A DNA stretch of 64,000 bases from Prochlorococcus marinus str. MIT 9215 (GTDB lineage Bacteria; Cyanobacteriota; Cyanobacteriia; PCC-6307; Cyanobiaceae): positions 1,302,001-1,366,000 of the forward strand of contig NC_009840.1 of the NCBI RefSeq assembly GCF_000018065.1, read 5' to 3'. Made by a program: the position numbers and the translations under genes. Positions 43,677 through 53,083 of the stretch are shown one piece after another. Below the pieces are notes generated by a model, which had not been told where the DNA came from, searched no databases, and was given only the letters and a program-made list of their open reading frames with translations. How positions within the stretch are numbered: position 1 is the stretch's first letter; every line of letters starts with the position of its first letter.

Positions 43677-45074
43677 TTGGAAAATTCACACTCGAAAAAA
43701 AATATTTCTAGATCAACAACAAGATTAATGTTCTCTTATGGGCTAGGAGATGCAGGCACAGGTTTAGTCGCGACCCAATTTGGTTTTTTTCTTTTCAAAT
43801 TCTTTATTTCTGCTGGTTTACCAGTAATAATTGCAGGGTCATTATTAATGTTAATAAAGATATGGGATGCAGTAAATGATCCGTTAATTGGATGGTTAAG
43901 TGATCGTACTAAATCAAGATGGGGGCCTAGAATCCCTTGGATGGTAGCAGCATCTGTTCCCCTTGGTTTCTCTTTAGCTGCGATATGGTGGACACCCACT
44001 GGTTCAGTGCTAACCAAGACTATTTACTATGCCATAATTTCTATAATCGTAATGACTGCTTATACGAGTATTAATCTTCCTTTCGCAGCTCTTTCTACTG
44101 AAATTTCTGAAAAAACAGCAATAAGAACAAGACTAAACGCATCTAGATTTACTGGCTCAATAATCGCAGGACTAACTGGTTTAATAATTGCTGGAGTTGT
44201 ATTAGGTTCCGAAGGATCAGCAAATAATGAATATTTTTTAATGGGTAAAATAAGCGGATTTATTGCAGTTGCTGCAACATTAATTTCTTGTTGGGGATTA
44301 GCTCCATTCGCAAAAAAAGCAAGAAGGCCTTCAGGAAAAGTTGAAGATATAACTCTTCAATTCAAAAGGATCTTCAGAAATAAAAAATTTCTAAAAGTTA
44401 TTACGCTCTATATTCTTCTCTGGTGCGCCTTACAATTAATGCAAACAGTAGCGTTAATCTATGTCGAGGATGTACTGAACGTACCAACATATATTGCGAA
44501 GTGGATCCCGATACCTTTCCAAATTAGCGCTTTAGTGGGTTTACAAATATGGACTAGAGTATCAAATAAATTGAACAGGATTTCAGCGTTAAACTTTGGA
44601 GCGATTATGTGGATTATTTCATGTACAGCAGCTTTATTTTTACCTTCATTATCAAAAATTTCAGGCGCTGGAGATAGTTTATTCCTAAATGCCAGCAACA
44701 TATTTCTGTTCATTCTTTTAATTTTCATAATCTGTCTTATTGGCATTGGAGCTTCAACCGCTTTTCTTATCCCTTGGTCACTACTTCCTGATGCAATAGA
44801 CGAAGACCCAGAGAAACCAGCAGGATTATATACTGCGTGGATGGTACTTATTCAGAAGATTGGTATCGCGTTTAGTGTTCAATTATTAGGATTTTTATTA
44901 TATTTATCAGGTTATCAATCATGCTTTGTTGATAAAGATGGCCTAAATATTATTGAACAATGCTACTCAGCACAATTAACTATTAGATTATGTATTGGTT
45001 TTATACCCTCAATATTGGTAATCATTGGTCTTTTAATCATGAGAAAATGGGATCGAAAATTAATTACAAACTAA
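43677..45074 (+). CDS. GPH-family (MelB-like) sugar:cation symporter
   Basis: The protein has about twelve hydrophobic segments and the glycoside-pentoside-hexuronide pattern: YGLGDAGTGLVATQFGFFLF in helix 1, WDAVNDPLIGWLSDRTKSRW in the helix 2-3 loop with its cation-site acidic residues, and LLPDAIDEDPEKPAGLYTAW in the second half. It should import a sugar or glycoside with Na+ or H+; the substrate is unknown. The probable start is TTG at 43677 (MENSHSKKN). Its place after glgX suggests, but does not prove, a carbohydrate role. At 465 residues it is normal in size. Confidence 0.85.
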   Translation: MENSHSKKNISRSTTRLMFSYGLGDAGTGLVATQFGFFLFKFFISAGLPVIIAGSLLMLIKIWDAVNDPLIGWLSDRTKSRWGPRIPWMVAASVPLGFSLAAIWWTPTGSVLTKTIYYAIISIIVMTAYTSINLPFAALSTEISEKTAIRTRLNASRFTGSIIAGLTGLIIAGVVLGSEGSANNEYFLMGKISGFIAVAATLISCWGLAPFAKKARRPSGKVEDITLQFKRIFRNKKFLKVITLYILLWCALQLMQTVALIYVEDVLNVPTYIAKWIPIPFQISALVGLQIWTRVSNKLNRISALNFGAIMWIISCTAALFLPSLSKISGAGDSLFLNASNIFLFILLIFIICLIGIGASTAFLIPWSLLPDAIDEDPEKPAGLYTAWMVLIQKIGIAFSVQLLGFLLYLSGYQSCFVDKDGLNIIEQCYSAQLTIRLCIGFIPSILVIIGLLIMRKWDRKLITN

Positions 45075-45083
45075 TATAAAGAT

Positions 45084-45839
45084 ATGTATTACCTTTATTT
45101 TTTCAAAAGACTTCTAAGCAGCCTAGTCATTGGCGGGCAAGCAATTAATTTTATCTTTAAGGGTAAAATTTCCAAAAATGATCTCTTTGAGCAACTTATG
45201 GAGTCAGGCCCTGGCAGTTTGTTAATTGTATTAATTACGGGAATTGCTGCAGGTACAGTTTTTAATATTCAAGTTGCATCACAACTTACAAGTATGGGGG
45301 TTTCAAGTGAAATTGGAGGTTTATTAGCAGTAGGCATGGCAAGAGAAATGGCTCCTCTACTAACTGCTACTTTAATGACTGGAAAGGTTGCAACTGCCTA
45401 TGCTGCTCAACTGGGTACTATGAAAGTCACAGAACAAATTGAGGCAATAACCATGTTAAGGACCGAGCCAGTCCAATATTTAGTAGTCCCAAGGTTACTA
45501 TCGATGGTAATAATGTCTCCAATACAGTGTCTTTTGTTTTTATCTGTAGCTTTATGGAGCGGACAAATTTGGAGCACAATTTTTTATAAAGTTCCTCCAA
45601 TAGTTTTTTGGACATCTGTAAGATCAGGCAATGTGAGTTTAACCAGTGCAGACTTAACTTCAATGTTAATAAAATCTGTAGTGTTCGGATTACTTATTTC
45701 AATCATTGCTTGTGGATATGGACTTACAACCAAAGGAGGTCCAAAAGAAGTTGGAACAAGTACAACAGGTGCAGTTGTAATGACACTCGTTACTGTATCT
45801 TTAATGGATGTATTACTAACACAAATTTTATTTGGTTGA
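45084..45839 (+). CDS. MlaE/YrbE-family lipid ABC transporter permease
   Basis: The 251-residue membrane protein matches the MlaE permease family, which includes plastid TGD1. Typical segments are GPGSLLIVLITGIAAGTVF, the conserved SSEIGGLLAVGMAREMAPLL, EQIEAITMLRTEPVQYLVVP, and GPKEVGTSTTGAVVMTLVTV near the C terminus. It has about five membrane spans. The complex is expected to move phospholipid between inner and outer (or thylakoid) membranes with an MCE-domain protein and an ATPase encoded elsewhere. The start is the ATG at 45084, 9 bp after the sugar transporter. Confidence 0.92.
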   Translation: MYYLYFFKRLLSSLVIGGQAINFIFKGKISKNDLFEQLMESGPGSLLIVLITGIAAGTVFNIQVASQLTSMGVSSEIGGLLAVGMAREMAPLLTATLMTGKVATAYAAQLGTMKVTEQIEAITMLRTEPVQYLVVPRLLSMVIMSPIQCLLFLSVALWSGQIWSTIFYKVPPIVFWTSVRSGNVSLTSADLTSMLIKSVVFGLLISIIACGYGLTTKGGPKEVGTSTTGAVVMTLVTVSLMDVLLTQILFG

Positions 45840-45843
45840 TCCT

Positions 45844-46248
45844 ATGTTTAATACTAAATCAAAAAAAGAGGAGCCAGTAATAATATCTCCTTCATTTCAG
45901 TTGCCAATTATTCTAATAGTTTTAAGTTTTATGCTTTTGTTTTTGAATATTGGTTCTTTACCAACAATAGTTTTTGCTTCTTTTAGCTTTTTTTTATTAC
46001 TTCAGTCATTCACTTTAAGAATAAAAATAACAAATGATGATTTTATCGTTTTACAATTAGGAAAAGAAATTAGAACTTTTCCATTCAAGAACTGGATATC
46101 TTGGAAATTCTTTTTCCCTATAATCCCAGGTATTTTTTATTTTAGAGAAAAGTCTAGTCCTCATTTATTACCAATTTTATTTAATCCAAAGCAATTAAAA
46201 GATGAGCTCATAAAAAAAGTTGACTCCCTGGAAATTAAAAATTCTTAA
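45844..46248 (+). CDS. conserved cyanobacterial membrane protein (DUF3119-like)
   Basis: Two adjacent hydrophobic segments near the N terminus (LPIILIVLSFMLLFLNIG and PTIVFASFSFFLLLQSF) are followed by a small beta-rich domain with the pattern IKITNDDFIVLQLGKEIRTF and PFKNWISWKFFFPI. This resembles the cyanobacterial/plastid family I recall as DUF3119; that name is from memory and unverified. The layout also recalls PH-like membrane domains. I chose the ATG at 45844; a TTG at 45832 would overlap the permease gene. The tight placement suggests a shared function with the lipid permease. Confidence 0.72.
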   Translation: MFNTKSKKEEPVIISPSFQLPIILIVLSFMLLFLNIGSLPTIVFASFSFFLLLQSFTLRIKITNDDFIVLQLGKEIRTFPFKNWISWKFFFPIIPGIFYFREKSSPHLLPILFNPKQLKDELIKKVDSLEIKNS

Positions 46249-46283
46249 AATTCAGACTTTGCCTAATCATCAAAATTATTTAA

Positions 46284-47294
46284 ATGACCAATACAGAAAT
46301 TTCCGACAATAATCCTGAAAAGGAATTAAAAATAGATAAGTCAATTTCAGATGATAAAACAAAACAAATTAGTAAGAAAAATACAACTCAAAATAAAAAA
46401 ATTACACCGAAAAACGATAAATCAACTAAATCTTTTGATGAAATTTCTAATGAAATTTTTAGAGATCTCTTTTCAAAAAAAGATTCTTTAGTTAAAGAAA
46501 TAAAAGAGTTAGAAACAAAAAAAAATGAAATAGAAAAAGATATTGAATCTAATTTTAAAGGACAGTCAGATAATATCGCTAAAAGAGTTAAAGGCTTTCA
46601 AGAGTACTTAACTGGAGCTTTGCAGAATCTTTCACAAAACGTAGAGAAACTTGAATTAGTTTCTCAACCAATAATCGTAAAGCCTTCTCCCCTTGATGAG
46701 AAAAAGCAAGACAATAGCACAAATAATGTAGTTAATGTTCCTGCTCTTTCCGAAACATTTAAGCCAGATGAAGAGATTATAAAAAGTTGCTTTTCAAGTT
46801 TCACAGAACAACCCGACTTTTATGCAGAACCTTGGAAATTAAGACGGAGTCTTGATTACTCAGATATAGAAATTATGGATGATTGGTTCTTTAACATGGG
46901 CGGAAGAGGTTCTCTTGAAAGTAGAGGATCTCGCCAAAAAAATGCCTTGTTATCAGCTGGCTTAATATCTATTCTTGGCGAATTATATGGTGATCAATTT
47001 CAGACTCTTATTTTAGCTTCGCAACCTGAACGATTAGGTGAATGGAGAAGAATTCTTCAAGATTCACTTGGTCTAACAAGAGATGACTTTGGACCTAATA
47101 GTGGGATTGTTCTTTTTGAAAGGCCTGAAGGTGTCATCGAGAGAGCTGATAGATTAGAAGCGAATGAAGAATTGCCATTTATTATCATTGATGCAGCAGA
47201 AACTTCCGTTGAAATTCCAATACTTCAATTCCCATTATGGGTTGCATTTGCTGGTTCAGATAATGAAATTTACGATGATCTTGAACTAAACTAA
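46284..47294 (+). CDS. conserved cyanobacterial protein with coiled coil (DUF3086-like)
   Basis: The 336-residue soluble protein has a disordered, Lys/Asp/Asn-rich first 60 residues, then a coiled coil (about 65-130: [20 protein letters not shown]). A conserved globular C-terminal domain from about 165 follows, with [40 protein letters not shown] and [20 protein letters not shown]. It resembles the cyanobacterial/algal family I recall as DUF3086, unverified. Its function is unknown. It lies between the MlaE permease pair and plsY, 5 bp before plsY, so a link to membrane lipids is a reasonable guess. Confidence 0.75.
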   Translation: MTNTEISDNNPEKELKIDKSISDDKTKQISKKNTTQNKKITPKNDKSTKSFDEISNEIFRDLFSKKDSLVKEIKELETKKNEIEKDIESNFKGQSDNIAKRVKGFQEYLTGALQNLSQNVEKLELVSQPIIVKPSPLDEKKQDNSTNNVVNVPALSETFKPDEEIIKSCFSSFTEQPDFYAEPWKLRRSLDYSDIEIMDDWFFNMGGRGSLESRGSRQKNALLSAGLISILGELYGDQFQTLILASQPERLGEWRRILQDSLGLTRDDFGPNSGIVLFERPEGVIERADRLEANEELPFIIIDAAETSVEIPILQFPLWVAFAGSDNEIYDDLELN

Positions 47295-47299
47295 GCTTT

Positions 47300-47893
47300 A
47301 TGAATATTTTAATAATTTTTGCAAGTTATCTTTTAGGATCACTTCCAACAGGTTTTTTAATTGGAAAATATCTCAAAAATATAGATCTAAGGACTATAGG
47401 TTCTGGATCTACAGGTGCCACAAATGTCTTAAGAAATGTTGGGAAATGGCCAGCACTTTTTGTATTTATCATTGACGTTGGGAAAGGCTTTATTGCAGTA
47501 AAAATTGCTCAATATTACACAGATCAAGAATTAATAGAGGTCATAGCAGGGATATCCGCTATCTCAGGACATATTTGGCCAATATGGCTTGGAGGTAAAG
47601 GAGGGAAAGCTGTTGCAACTGGATTAGGTATGTTTTTAGCTCTTTCTTGGAAAGTTGGACTCGCATCTCTTGGCATTTTTTTAATAGTCCTAACAAAAAC
47701 TAAATTTGTTTCTTTATCAAGTATTTCAGCTGCAATCTTACTTCCTATTTTTATGTTTTTTTATCTAGGTGAATTTATTCACACATACTTTTTTATAAGT
47801 TTAATTGTTGCATTATTAGTAATCTGGAAACATAGAACAAACATAACAAGATTGATTAAGGGAGAAGAATCCAAAATTAATCAGAATCAATAG
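47300..47893 (+). CDS. plsY: glycerol-3-phosphate acyltransferase PlsY
   Basis: PlsY transfers the acyl group of acyl-phosphate to glycerol-3-phosphate, the first step of phospholipid synthesis. Its three motifs are visible: [15 protein letters not shown], the glycine/serine-rich [17 protein letters not shown], and [20 protein letters not shown]. Five membrane spans fit the family, as does the length of 197 residues. The start is the ATG at 47300. The 3' end overlaps the convergent pyrF gene by 17 bp. The product is an inner-membrane enzyme. Confidence 0.95.
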   Translation: MNILIIFASYLLGSLPTGFLIGKYLKNIDLRTIGSGSTGATNVLRNVGKWPALFVFIIDVGKGFIAVKIAQYYTDQELIEVIAGISAISGHIWPIWLGGKGGKAVATGLGMFLALSWKVGLASLGIFLIVLTKTKFVSLSSISAAILLPIFMFFYLGEFIHTYFFISLIVALLVIWKHRTNITRLIKGEESKINQNQ

Positions 47894-48605
47894 ATTTAAA
47901 TATTTCTATTAGAGCTTTATTAGGATCTATAGCTTTTGAAATTGATCTACCAATGACCAACTTAGAAGCGCCATTATCTATAGCTTCAGAGGGAGTCATA
48001 ATTCTATTTTGATCATCTTTATTGTCAATATTTAATCTGATACCTGGTGTAATAAGTTCAAAATTATCCTTATAAATAGATCTCAACATTTTTGCCTCCC
48101 AAGGGGAACAAACACATCCATCTAATCCGGCATCAAAAGACAACTTTGCAAGTCTCAATACATTTTCTTCAATTGAATTATTTCTATCAAGATCAGTTTG
48201 AAAATCTTTAAGAGAAAAGCTTGTTAAAACAGTTATTCCTACAACCAATGGAGGTTTTACACTGACTGAGGTGGCTCCTTCTAAAGATGCTTTTTTCGAA
48301 TCCTTAAGAGCTTTTAAACCTGCTGAAGCATGAATAGAAATTATATCAACCCCTAATTTTGAAACTTGGGAACATGCTGCACGCATGGTATTTGGAATAT
48401 CATGAAATTTTAAGTCTAAAAAAATTTTTTTATTTAAACCTTTTAATATTTCAATAACTCTTGGACCTTCCCTAACAAAAAGTTCTAAACCAACTTTAAC
48501 CCACTTGATATTAGGACATTCTTCCAAAAGTAATTTTGCTTGACTTACATCTAATCCATCAATTGCCAATATTATTTTATCTTCTGAATTAAATCTTTTA
48601 TTCAT
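47877..48605 (-). CDS. pyrF: orotidine 5'-phosphate decarboxylase
   Basis: PyrF makes UMP, the last step of de novo pyrimidine synthesis. The active-site pattern is [17 protein letters not shown], with [17 protein letters not shown] at the N terminus and [16 protein letters not shown] and [15 protein letters not shown] at the phosphate-binding end. The length is 242 residues. I prefer the ATG at 48605 (MNKRFNSED) over a TTG one codon upstream. It lies 6 bp after tyrS on the same strand and overlaps plsY tail to tail by 17 bp. Confidence 0.96.
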   Translation of the reverse strand: MNKRFNSEDKIILAIDGLDVSQAKLLLEECPNIKWVKVGLELFVREGPRVIEILKGLNKKIFLDLKFHDIPNTMRAACSQVSKLGVDIISIHASAGLKALKDSKKASLEGATSVSVKPPLVVGITVLTSFSLKDFQTDLDRNNSIEENVLRLAKLSFDAGLDGCVCSPWEAKMLRSIYKDNFELITPGIRLNIDNKDDQNRIMTPSEAIDNGASKLVIGRSISKAIDPNKALIEIFKSIDSD

Positions 48606-48611
48606 CAATTT

Positions 48612-49850
48612 TCAGTTTTCAAACCTCTTAATTATTTTTTTTCCAATTTGCAAAATTTTTCCTTCCAAATCATTTTTTGAATTAAAAACTAAATCAGGAT
48701 TTATTACTTTTTGACTATCAATTTTTACACCCCCACCTTTAATAGATCTTTTTGATTCGCTGCTAGATTTGAAAAGTTTTAGAGCACTTAATAAGTAGAA
48801 AAACTTTACTGGAAAAACTACTTCTTTTAAAGAAATCTCTGGAATTTCTCCAACTTTTTCTTTGTGTCCAAGGAATAATTTTTCGCAGTTTGATTGCGCC
48901 TTTAATGCTTCTTCGGCCCCATGGAATAAAGTAGTAACTTCAAAAGCCATTCTTCTCTGTAATTCACGAGGATTTGAGTTTTCCAGAAAACTTAAATCTA
49001 ATTCAGTAAGTAATTCAAAATAGGTAGGTATTATATTATCGGGTACTTTTTCTAATTTTGAATACATTGAAAGAGGATCTTCAGTTAAAGCGACTGTATT
49101 AAATTCAGATTTACTCATCTTCTTAACTCCATCTAAACCTGTCAAAATTGGCAGCAGAACACCAAATTGAGGGTCTTGTTTAAAATGCCTTTGAAGGTCT
49201 CTTCCTATTGCAATATTAAATTTCTGATCTGTGCCTCCAAGCTCAATATCTGATTGAACTACTACCGAATCGTAACCTTGTAATAGTGGATATAAGAATT
49301 CATGCAAAGAAATTGGAACTTGCGCAGTGTACCTTTTATTAAATTCTTCCTTAGCTAGCATTTGACTAACTGTTGCACTCCCCATTAAGTCAATTATGGA
49401 ATTAAGATTTAATCCTTTTAACCATTCACTGTTATATCTAATTTCTATTCTATCTTTTGCATCAAAATCTAAAATAGATTCATTGGCTGGCTTTCCCATC
49501 CCTAGTTGGGCTAAGTATGTTTTTGCATTATCCTTAACTTGTTTTTCCGATAACTGAACTCTTGTTTTATTTTTTCCGGTTGGATCTCCAATTTGAGCAG
49601 TAAAATCCCCAATAATTAAAACTGCAATATGTCCATTATCTTGGAATGCCCTAAGTTTTTTAAACAATATGCTGTGCCCAAGATGAATATCAGTTCCAGT
49701 TGGATCGATGCCGAGTTTAACCCTTAATTTTTTATTATTTTTTTTCGCATGATCAATTATCTCCGAAAAGGTTTGATCTGTTCCCTTAATTGGAAAATAT
49801 TCTTCTATTCCTCTTGACAGCCATGATGGCAATTTTAAATTATCTGTCAT
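48612..49850 (-). CDS. tyrS: tyrosyl-tRNA synthetase
   Basis: This class I synthetase attaches tyrosine to tRNA-Tyr. The HIGH motif is [11 protein letters not shown] near residues 57-67 and the KMSKS motif is [10 protein letters not shown]. The intervening [20 protein letters not shown] has the tyrosine-binding residues. The C-terminal roughly 70 residues form an S4-like RNA-binding domain ([18 protein letters not shown]). At 412 residues it is of the TyrZ type usual in cyanobacteria. The start is the ATG at 49850. It is probably co-transcribed with pyrF. Confidence 0.97.
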   Translation of the reverse strand: MTDNLKLPSWLSRGIEEYFPIKGTDQTFSEIIDHAKKNNKKLRVKLGIDPTGTDIHLGHSILFKKLRAFQDNGHIAVLIIGDFTAQIGDPTGKNKTRVQLSEKQVKDNAKTYLAQLGMGKPANESILDFDAKDRIEIRYNSEWLKGLNLNSIIDLMGSATVSQMLAKEEFNKRYTAQVPISLHEFLYPLLQGYDSVVVQSDIELGGTDQKFNIAIGRDLQRHFKQDPQFGVLLPILTGLDGVKKMSKSEFNTVALTEDPLSMYSKLEKVPDNIIPTYFELLTELDLSFLENSNPRELQRRMAFEVTTLFHGAEEALKAQSNCEKLFLGHKEKVGEIPEISLKEVVFPVKFFYLLSALKLFKSSSESKRSIKGGGVKIDSQKVINPDLVFNSKNDLEGKILQIGKKIIKRFEN

Positions 49851-49869
49851 GAAGCTTTAAGCGTTAACT

Positions 49870-50193
49870 TTAAGAAGTTTTATCAAGTTCATCCTTCATT
49901 CTTATTAAGGTTTTATTCATTTGATCGAACATTTGATCAGGAGTAATTCCAAATTGACTTAACTGTGTCTTTAATTGTTCTACTGTCATTTTTGCTTGAA
50001 AATCTTCAGATAATTCAAATCTCTTCATAAAAACCTTATAACGATCCATAAGAGATTCCATTTTTTTTATAAACATTTTTTTCCCTTCTCTATCAAATTT
50101 TCCATAGTCAGAGCCAAGTTTCATAAGTTCTTGGTAATCTGTAAAAAGCTTTTTAGCTTCTTCTTGAACGATGTCTGACTCAAAGAATCCCAT
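49870..50193 (-). CDS. conserved cyanobacterial protein (DUF1825-like)
   Basis: This 107-residue, all-helical, soluble protein begins MGFFESDIVQEEAKKLFTDY, a pattern I associate with the cyanobacterial DUF1825 family. The body contains FDREGKKMFIKKMESLMDRY and ends with a charged helix. The open frame extends to 50226, but the ATG at 50193 gives the family start. Its function is unknown. It lies 19 bp upstream of tyrS on the same strand and may share its transcript. Confidence 0.82.
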   Translation of the reverse strand: MGFFESDIVQEEAKKLFTDYQELMKLGSDYGKFDREGKKMFIKKMESLMDRYKVFMKRFELSEDFQAKMTVEQLKTQLSQFGITPDQMFDQMNKTLIRMKDELDKTS

Positions 50194-50343
50194 TTCTATT
50201 TTTTTACTTCTCAGATTAAGGCTCAATTACAAGATAACAAGAATCTTTTAAATTGATTAGAAGATTAATAAATTTTAGTTTATAAATAATTCTTTGATTT
50301 ATATTTTTTCAGAATTAAATTTAGTAAACATATTTTATAAATA

Positions 50344-50955
50344 TTGGAAAAATTTAACGTAAATAATATTTCAAACCAAAATAGACAATTTGAATTATTT
50401 GGTTCAAATGTAAATACATCAATAAATTTTCAACACTCAAATAATCTAAAAATCAAAGGCGAAATCCTAACTGAATGGAGGGATAGAATATATAATCACC
50501 AATTCAAAATTTCAAAAGATACTCACAATAAAAATTTGCACCAAACAAGTCTTCCTATAAATACAATTTCCGATGAAAGAAAAATTGATCCGTTTTCCTT
50601 GCAGCCATTATCATTGAACTTTTGGAGAACCAATCAATATATACACAATGGGCCAGCAATGTATTTTGTAATTGACTCGATGGAGAGTTCTAAAATAGTC
50701 CTTTATATAGGAGAAACAAATTCAGCAAATAAAAGATGGAAGGGAGAACATGACTGTAAAAATTACCTCATGAACTATAAAGAAGCCCTAGCTCATAACA
50801 AACTCTCAAGTCGCCAAGATATTCGTTTCTTCTTAGATGTACCTAAAGAAGTAAAATTAAGACGTAAATTAGAACAGCAACTGATATATTTATGGTTACC
50901 ACCTTTTAATAAAGAAACTCGAGATAGGTGGGCAACTACTTTCACAAACAATTAA
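50344..50955 (+). CDS. GIY-YIG-like domain protein, conserved cyanobacterial
   Basis: The C-terminal half (about 105-203) resembles a GIY-YIG nuclease core: AMYFVIDSMESSKIVLYIGE gives the two GIY-YIG-like strands (MYFVID and LYIGE), TNSANKRWKGEHDC supplies a conserved Arg/His-like helix, and the end DIRFFLDVPKEVKLRRKLEQ resembles the Glu-bearing helix. The N-terminal 100 residues are polar and unassigned. It may be a nuclease or a degenerate relative. The start is probably TTG at 50344, as no ATG lies earlier. It sits 25 bp before pepA. The domain call is by pattern only. Confidence 0.65.
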   Translation: MEKFNVNNISNQNRQFELFGSNVNTSINFQHSNNLKIKGEILTEWRDRIYNHQFKISKDTHNKNLHQTSLPINTISDERKIDPFSLQPLSLNFWRTNQYIHNGPAMYFVIDSMESSKIVLYIGETNSANKRWKGEHDCKNYLMNYKEALAHNKLSSRQDIRFFLDVPKEVKLRRKLEQQLIYLWLPPFNKETRDRWATTFTNN

Positions 50956-50979
50956 AAGTTAATTAAAACCATTTTACAA

Positions 50980-52452
50980 ATGCAATTTTCCACATTCCAA
51001 AAAAATCTAGATGACTGGCAAGGTTCTTCATTAATTTTTGGAGTTTTAGAGGAAGAAATTGCAAGCCAACTTGAAAACATAAAATTTGTTATTGACCCAA
51101 AATTATTACTAAAAAAAGTTACTCAAAAAAAATTTAAAGGAGAAAAAGGGGAAATTTTAAGTTTTGAATTTTTAGATCAAAATTTAGAAACTTTATTCAT
51201 AGTTGGTCTTGGCAAATTAAAAGACCTAAATAAAAGTGATATAGAAAACTCTATAGGAAATCTTGTTAGGAAAACTGTTGATAAAAATGAAAAAATGAGC
51301 ATCTTGCTACCTTGGGAATTTATAAATTCACAACTAGAAATAAATCAATTAGCAGAGTCAGTCAGATTATCTGCTTATAAGGACAATAGATTCAATAAGA
51401 AAAAAGATGAAAAAAAAGTTCTTAAAGAAATAGAGTTTTTGAATTTGAAAAAATTTGAGAATATTAGCTTTGAAGAGACCGCACAAATATGTGAAGGTGT
51501 AGAACTAGCAAGAAGACTTGTAGCCGCCCCTCCAAATAGCCTTACTCCTCAGGAAATGTCTATACAAGCTTCTCAAATAGCTAAAGATCATGGTTTGGGA
51601 GTAAAAATTTTAGAGGCAAAAGATTGTGAAGATTTAGGAATGGGTGCATATTTAGCTGTAGCAAAAGGATCTGATCTAGATCCTAAATTTATACATCTTA
51701 CTTTAAAATCAGAGGGGCCTATAAAAGAAAAGATTGCGCTTGTTGGGAAGGGTTTAACCTTTGATTCTGGAGGATACAATCTGAAAGTGGGAGCATCTCA
51801 AATTGAAATGATGAAATATGATATGGGCGGAAGCGCTGCAGTTTTAGGAGCAGCAAAAGCACTTGGGGCAATAAAACCAAAGGGATTAGAAATTCATTTT
51901 ATTGTGGCATCTTGCGAAAACATGATAAATGGATCTGCAGTACATCCAGGGGATGTAGTTAAAGCATCTAACGGTAAGACAATTGAAATAAATAACACTG
52001 ATGCAGAGGGTAGACTCACATTAGCTGATGCTTTAACTTACGCATCAAATTTAAAACCGGATTCAATAATAGATCTCGCCACTTTAACAGGAGCTATTGT
52101 TGTTGCATTAGGGAATGATGTGGCTGGATTCTGGAGTAATAATGATAATCTAGCAAATGACCTAAAAGCTGCATCAGCACAGTCTGGAGAAGAATTATGG
52201 CAAATGCCTTTACAAAAATCTTATAAAGAGGGATTAAAGTCTCATATAGCTGACATGAAAAATACAGGTCCTAGAGCAGGTGGTTCAATAACTGCTGCTT
52301 TGTTTTTAGAAGAATTCTTTGATAAAGAGATTAAATGGGCTCATATTGATATTGCTGGGACTTGTTGGACTGATAAGAATAAGGGAATAAACCCATCAGG
52401 TGCAACCGGTTTTGGAGTTAAAACTCTTGTTCAATGGATTAAAAATAAATAA
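50980..52452 (+). CDS. pepA: leucyl aminopeptidase (cytosol aminopeptidase, M17)
   Basis: PepA removes N-terminal residues from peptides and uses two metal ions. The M17 signature [18 protein letters not shown] is intact, with metal/active-site segments [17 protein letters not shown] and [17 protein letters not shown], and a conserved C-terminal [15 protein letters not shown]. The N-terminal regulatory domain is about 160 residues. The total of 490 residues is normal. The start is the ATG at 50980. The product is cytoplasmic and hexameric in known members. It converges on msrA with a 12-bp gap. Confidence 0.97.
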   Translation: MQFSTFQKNLDDWQGSSLIFGVLEEEIASQLENIKFVIDPKLLLKKVTQKKFKGEKGEILSFEFLDQNLETLFIVGLGKLKDLNKSDIENSIGNLVRKTVDKNEKMSILLPWEFINSQLEINQLAESVRLSAYKDNRFNKKKDEKKVLKEIEFLNLKKFENISFEETAQICEGVELARRLVAAPPNSLTPQEMSIQASQIAKDHGLGVKILEAKDCEDLGMGAYLAVAKGSDLDPKFIHLTLKSEGPIKEKIALVGKGLTFDSGGYNLKVGASQIEMMKYDMGGSAAVLGAAKALGAIKPKGLEIHFIVASCENMINGSAVHPGDVVKASNGKTIEINNTDAEGRLTLADALTYASNLKPDSIIDLATLTGAIVVALGNDVAGFWSNNDNLANDLKAASAQSGEELWQMPLQKSYKEGLKSHIADMKNTGPRAGGSITAALFLEEFFDKEIKWAHIDIAGTCWTDKNKGINPSGATGFGVKTLVQWIKNK

Positions 52453-52464
52453 CTATATTTAAAA

Positions 52465-53067
52465 TCATTCAGTCCAAAGATTTATTGATCTAGCGTTATC
52501 CCCCCATAATTTATCCAATCTCTGATCTCTCCCACATGAGAATCTATAAAACTTATATTTTAATTCATTTCTCTCAGCAAAATCCTGATGATAATCTTCA
52601 GCTAACCAAAATTTACCTTTTGATTTTAGTTCTACAGATATTTTTTCTAATGGCACTCGCAATTCATTAGAGGCAGAAAGAATTGCATTTTTTGCATCAC
52701 TTTCCTCAGTTTTATCTTTGAAAAAGATCACTGGCCTGTAAGAATCTCCACGATCGCAGAATTGACCTTCGGCGTCCAAAGGATCAATATTTCTGAAATA
52801 GAGCCTAAGTATCTTAGGTAAGGTTACCAATTGGGAATCATAGTCCACCAAAACCACTTCCTGATGTCCTTCATGATTTTCATAAGTAGGATTTTGCAAG
52901 TCTCCACCTGAATAGCCACTTTGTACAAAATTTATCCCCTTTAATGACTCTAAATCATGTTCTAAACACCAAAAACAACCTCCTGCAAGAATCAGTTCCT
53001 CTGCAAAAGCGTTTACAGGATTAATAAATATTGAAAGAGCAATTACTAGAGGTAATAAATATTTCAT
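52465..53067 (-). CDS. msrA: peptide methionine sulfoxide reductase MsrA, exported form
   Basis: MsrA repairs methionine-S-sulfoxide. The catalytic motif GGCFWCLEHDLE is near residues 28-39, with GYSGGDLQNPTYENHEGHQE and FCDRGDSYRPVIFF following. A C-terminal Cys in FSCGRDQRL can act as the resolving residue. The N terminus is a clear signal peptide (MKYLLPLVIALSIFINPVNA, cleavage likely after AFA), so the enzyme should work in the periplasm or thylakoid lumen rather than the cytoplasm. The length is 200 residues. The start is the ATG at 53067. It lies 16 bp after lpxB on the same strand. Confidence 0.93.
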   Translation of the reverse strand: MKYLLPLVIALSIFINPVNAFAEELILAGGCFWCLEHDLESLKGINFVQSGYSGGDLQNPTYENHEGHQEVVLVDYDSQLVTLPKILRLYFRNIDPLDAEGQFCDRGDSYRPVIFFKDKTEESDAKNAILSASNELRVPLEKISVELKSKGKFWLAEDYHQDFAERNELKYKFYRFSCGRDQRLDKLWGDNARSINLWTE

Positions 53068-53083
53068 TTTTGTATTATAAAGT

